Below are positions 62,078 to 64,000 of a stretch of 64,000 bases of DNA, piece after piece. Source of the stretch: Verrucomicrobiaceae bacterium (GTDB lineage Bacteria > Verrucomicrobiota > Verrucomicrobiia > Verrucomicrobiales > Akkermansiaceae); the NCBI GenBank assembly GCA_027487435.1, contig JAIYDP010000116.1:62001-126000 (forward strand), read 5' to 3'. The notes below the pieces were generated by a model. The model searched no databases, was not told the DNA's origin, and saw only the letters and a list, made by a program, of their open reading frames with translations. The translations under genes were made by a program, and so were the position numbers. The stretch's first letter is position 1; every line of letters begins with the position of its first letter.

Positions 62078-63115
62078 TTAGGGGCGGCGGATGGCGCGTT
62101 GGGAAGGCGGAGTGACCGCATTTTTGTAGAGGAGCACGGCATCGGTGATCCCACGAGCCACCGCATCGAGGTATTTGCTGTTGTGAATCAATTGCGCTTC
62201 GTAGGCGTGGCTCATAAAGCCGCCCTCAAGGAGGATTGCAGGGTGGTTGACGCCCGTGAGGACGCTGTAGCGGGCGCGCTTGATGCCGCGATCGCGCGTA
62301 TTCGTGCCGAGCTTGACACGAAGTTGGCCGTGGACAGCGGTGGCGAGGGCGACGTTGGCGGAGTCATTGCTATTGCCTTGGAGGGAAACGTCATCGCTGT
62401 CACGGGCGGAGCGTCCGTAGTGGGCGACGCCGGCAGGGGAAAGGGTGAAGGTTTCGATGCCACGAGCGGCTCGGCCACCTGCATTGAAGTGGATGCTGAT
62501 AAAGATGGCAGGGTCTTTGACTGCATTGGCAATGTTCACGCGCTCATCCAAGCTAAGATAGACATCGCTTTTTCGAGTCATGATCACACGATAACCTTTA
62601 GCGGTGAGGTATTTTTCTACCAGTTGCGCGACGTAGAGATTGTAATTTTTCTCTGTTCCGTAAGCATTCACAGCACCGCTATCTTTGCCACCGTGGCCTG
62701 GATCGAGGATGACGGTGCGAAATTTCCCCGCGCCTGTAATATAAGTGGGGCGTAGAACAGGATCGATGAGTTTTTGTAAGTCGAGGCGAGAGATGCAGAC
62801 GTCAGTGCCTTTTTCGACGATGGGGTCGGAGCAAATAAATTTCACGCCATTGAGTGAGCACTCTTGATCGCCGACTTTGAGCTGAAACTTGATTTTGCTT
62901 TGATCTAGGCTGATGTTTTTGCCGTCGCGGGTGATCGTGGCAAACTGGTAGAATTTTTTTACGCTATTGAGTGTGATGTAGCTCTTATCGCCCACGCGAA
63001 CTTCTTGCCATGTCATGGCAGCAGGTTGAGCCTGAGCAAAAAGAAATGGAGTCGCGGAACTAAAGATCAGCGACAAGCAGGAAAGATAACGTGGGATTCT
63101 AGAACAGGTCAACAT
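62078..63115 (-). CDS. N-acetylmuramoyl-L-alanine amidase (Amidase_3)
   Basis: The 345-residue protein has an N-terminal signal segment, an N-terminal region with copper-amine-oxidase-like beta strands (about 35-115) and an Amidase_3 catalytic domain: His in VILDPGHGGKDSGA, Glu in TEKNYNLYVAQL, His in FISIHFNAGG and Glu in LLEGGFM. These are the zinc ligands and the catalytic Glu. The enzyme cleaves peptide from glycan strands of peptidoglycan. It is divergent from the deacetylase gene. Confidence 0.92.
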   Translation of the reverse strand: MLTCSRIPRYLSCLSLIFSSATPFLFAQAQPAAMTWQEVRVGDKSYITLNSVKKFYQFATITRDGKNISLDQSKIKFQLKVGDQECSLNGVKFICSDPIVEKGTDVCISRLDLQKLIDPVLRPTYITGAGKFRTVILDPGHGGKDSGAVNAYGTEKNYNLYVAQLVEKYLTAKGYRVIMTRKSDVYLSLDERVNIANAVKDPAIFISIHFNAGGRAARGIETFTLSPAGVAHYGRSARDSDDVSLQGNSNDSANVALATAVHGQLRVKLGTNTRDRGIKRARYSVLTGVNHPAILLEGGFMSHAYEAQLIHNSKYLDAVARGITDAVLLYKNAVTPPSQRAIRRP

Positions 63116-63230
63116 AGTTCATGTAGCGAACTTGAGAACACTATGGTCAAATCGCGGGAGTCTCGCAAGCACGATTTTACGAATTTGAGGCGTGACAAGA
63201 TTGGCTAAGTTCGCAATGATGCTCCGCAGA

Positions 63231-64000
63231 ATGAAATTGCATAAAACGCTAGGGAAATTCTTTGTTTTTAGCTTAGCCGCATGCTTGCCATGGGTGAGTT
63301 GCACTCCTGACTTATCACCGCCGATTACCTATTCTCAGCCGCAACAAACGGTAAAACCGAATTCTAGTTCAGCGCAGCAAGGGGGGGGATCCTCGCGAGG
63401 CCTGCAAAATCCATCGATGCAACTGACCAGCCAATTCGGCAAAAACACGGGTGTTACCGTAAGCCGAGTCGCAACTGCTGGGCCCTACGTGGCGTTGACG
63501 TTCGATGATGGCCCTCATGCGAGCAATACACCGAGATTGCTGAATATTTTGCGCAGTCGGAATGTGAAGGCGACATTTTATGTGATTGGAAAAAATGTGG
63601 ATCTCTACCCTGGAATCGTTCGCCGCACCGTGGACGAGGGGCATGAGATAGGCAATCACACCTACAATCATCCGAAGTTGTCTTCGATGAGTATGTCCGC
63701 AGTGAATCAAGAATTGAAGAGGACGAAAGATTCGATCGTTCAGGCATGTGGCATCGCGCCAAAGACCATGCGCCCGCCGTATGGTGCGCTCTTGCAAAAT
63801 CAGCGGCAGAGCATTTACGAGAGCTTTGGTTATCCAACGATCATGTGGTCGGTAGATCCCATGGACTGGCGTCGTCCGGGTGTTTCTGTGGTAACATCGC
63901 GGATTTTGTCAGGAACCACGCAAGGTGGGATCATTTTGCTTCATGACTTGCACGCCAGCTCGGTTGATGCAGTGCCTGGAGTCATCGATGGTCTGTTGCG
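63231..64000 (+). CDS. Polysaccharide deacetylase lipoprotein, 3' end missing
   Basis: The frame runs off the window end. The start at 63231 gives a lipoprotein signal (MKLHKTLGKFFVFSLAACLPWVSC, Cys24); in-frame ATGs at 63216 and 63219 would lengthen only the basic end. A Ser/Gln-rich linker precedes the NodB domain, whose five motifs are all visible: LTFDDGPH (Asp92, Asp93), EIGNHTYNHPKLSSM with the metal His pair, RPPYGA, WSVDPMDWRRPG and GIILLHD. It should deacetylate peptidoglycan or a secreted polysaccharide at the outer surface. Confidence 0.93.
   Translation, partial: MKLHKTLGKFFVFSLAACLPWVSCTPDLSPPITYSQPQQTVKPNSSSAQQGGGSSRGLQNPSMQLTSQFGKNTGVTVSRVATAGPYVALTFDDGPHASNTPRLLNILRSRNVKATFYVIGKNVDLYPGIVRRTVDEGHEIGNHTYNHPKLSSMSMSAVNQELKRTKDSIVQACGIAPKTMRPPYGALLQNQRQSIYESFGYPTIMWSVDPMDWRRPGVSVVTSRILSGTTQGGIILLHDLHASSVDAVPGVIDGLL

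Noticed and set aside
1-64000. CRISPR arrays, insertion sequences and prophage genes.
   Set aside because: I saw no regularly spaced repeats, transposase or integrase motifs, or phage structural genes.

Overview
The window most likely comes from a member of the Verrucomicrobiota, or a close relative in the Planctomycetes-Verrucomicrobia group. This is inferred from gene content: an exosortase with a C-terminally tagged partner, a secreted sulfatase, a DUF6288-type protein, a secreted squalene-cyclase-like toroid protein, multihaem TPR cytochromes and a long exopolysaccharide operon. No rRNA or standard tRNA gene is present to confirm it.

Layout. 1-9.9 kb: envelope and periplasmic genes. These are an HtrA-like protease (cut by the window start), its catalytically dead lipoprotein paralogue, an octahaem cytochrome with HEAT/TPR repeats, a PH-domain membrane protein, a spermidine-synthase-like enzyme, a HlyD-like adaptor and a toroid protein. 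10.3-21.2 kb: an RNA-repair island mixed with toxin-antitoxin modules. A vapB-vapC-rtcR operon on the minus strand faces a plus-strand operon with a sigma54 promoter: rsr (Ro60 protein), an array of five Y-RNA-like noncoding RNAs, and rtcB (RNA ligase). rtcA (RNA cyclase) lies 2.4 kb downstream, behind a secreted two-repeat protein, a second vapBC pair whose toxin lacks a catalytic Asp, and a nucleotidyltransferase pair.

21.2-53.4 kb: polysaccharide synthesis and signalling. A HIT protein and an O-antigen-ligase-like protein are on the plus strand. A minus-strand run of overlapping genes follows, from about 46.2 down to 23.4 kb. Reading in the direction of transcription it encodes a membrane histidine kinase, an H-NOX sensor, its HNOBA hybrid kinase, a STAS protein, a switch-kinase/PP2C fusion, a receiver, a phosphodiesterase-like protein, glycosyltransferases, an NTase-fold protein, an acetyltransferase, a uridine-kinase-like protein, a Wzz/GumC-like protein, two Wza-like export proteins and an O-acyltransferase. 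46.4-53.4 kb holds a sigma54-type promoter, a sorted surface protein next to its probable exosortase, a LuxR-type regulator, a WecG-STAS fusion, another glycosyltransferase and a flippase.

53.5-64 kb: a mutarotase, a GH43-like protein, a DUF6288-like protein, a sulfatase, a YjbR protein, a large AsmA-like protein, an amidase and the start of a polysaccharide deacetylase.

How it works together. RtcR (CARF + AAA+) should sense damaged RNA and use sigma54 to fire the rsr promoter, giving Ro60, its Y RNAs and the ligase. The Y-RNA array is the most unusual feature: four of the five RNAs carry a complete but circularly permuted tRNA-like core (T arm, acceptor stem, D arm), with the Ro-binding stem in place of the anticodon arm. 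In the polysaccharide region, NO/O2 sensing, a phosphorelay and a STAS/PP2C partner switch are encoded in one run with export and glycosyltransferase genes, which suggests gas-responsive control of exopolysaccharide output.
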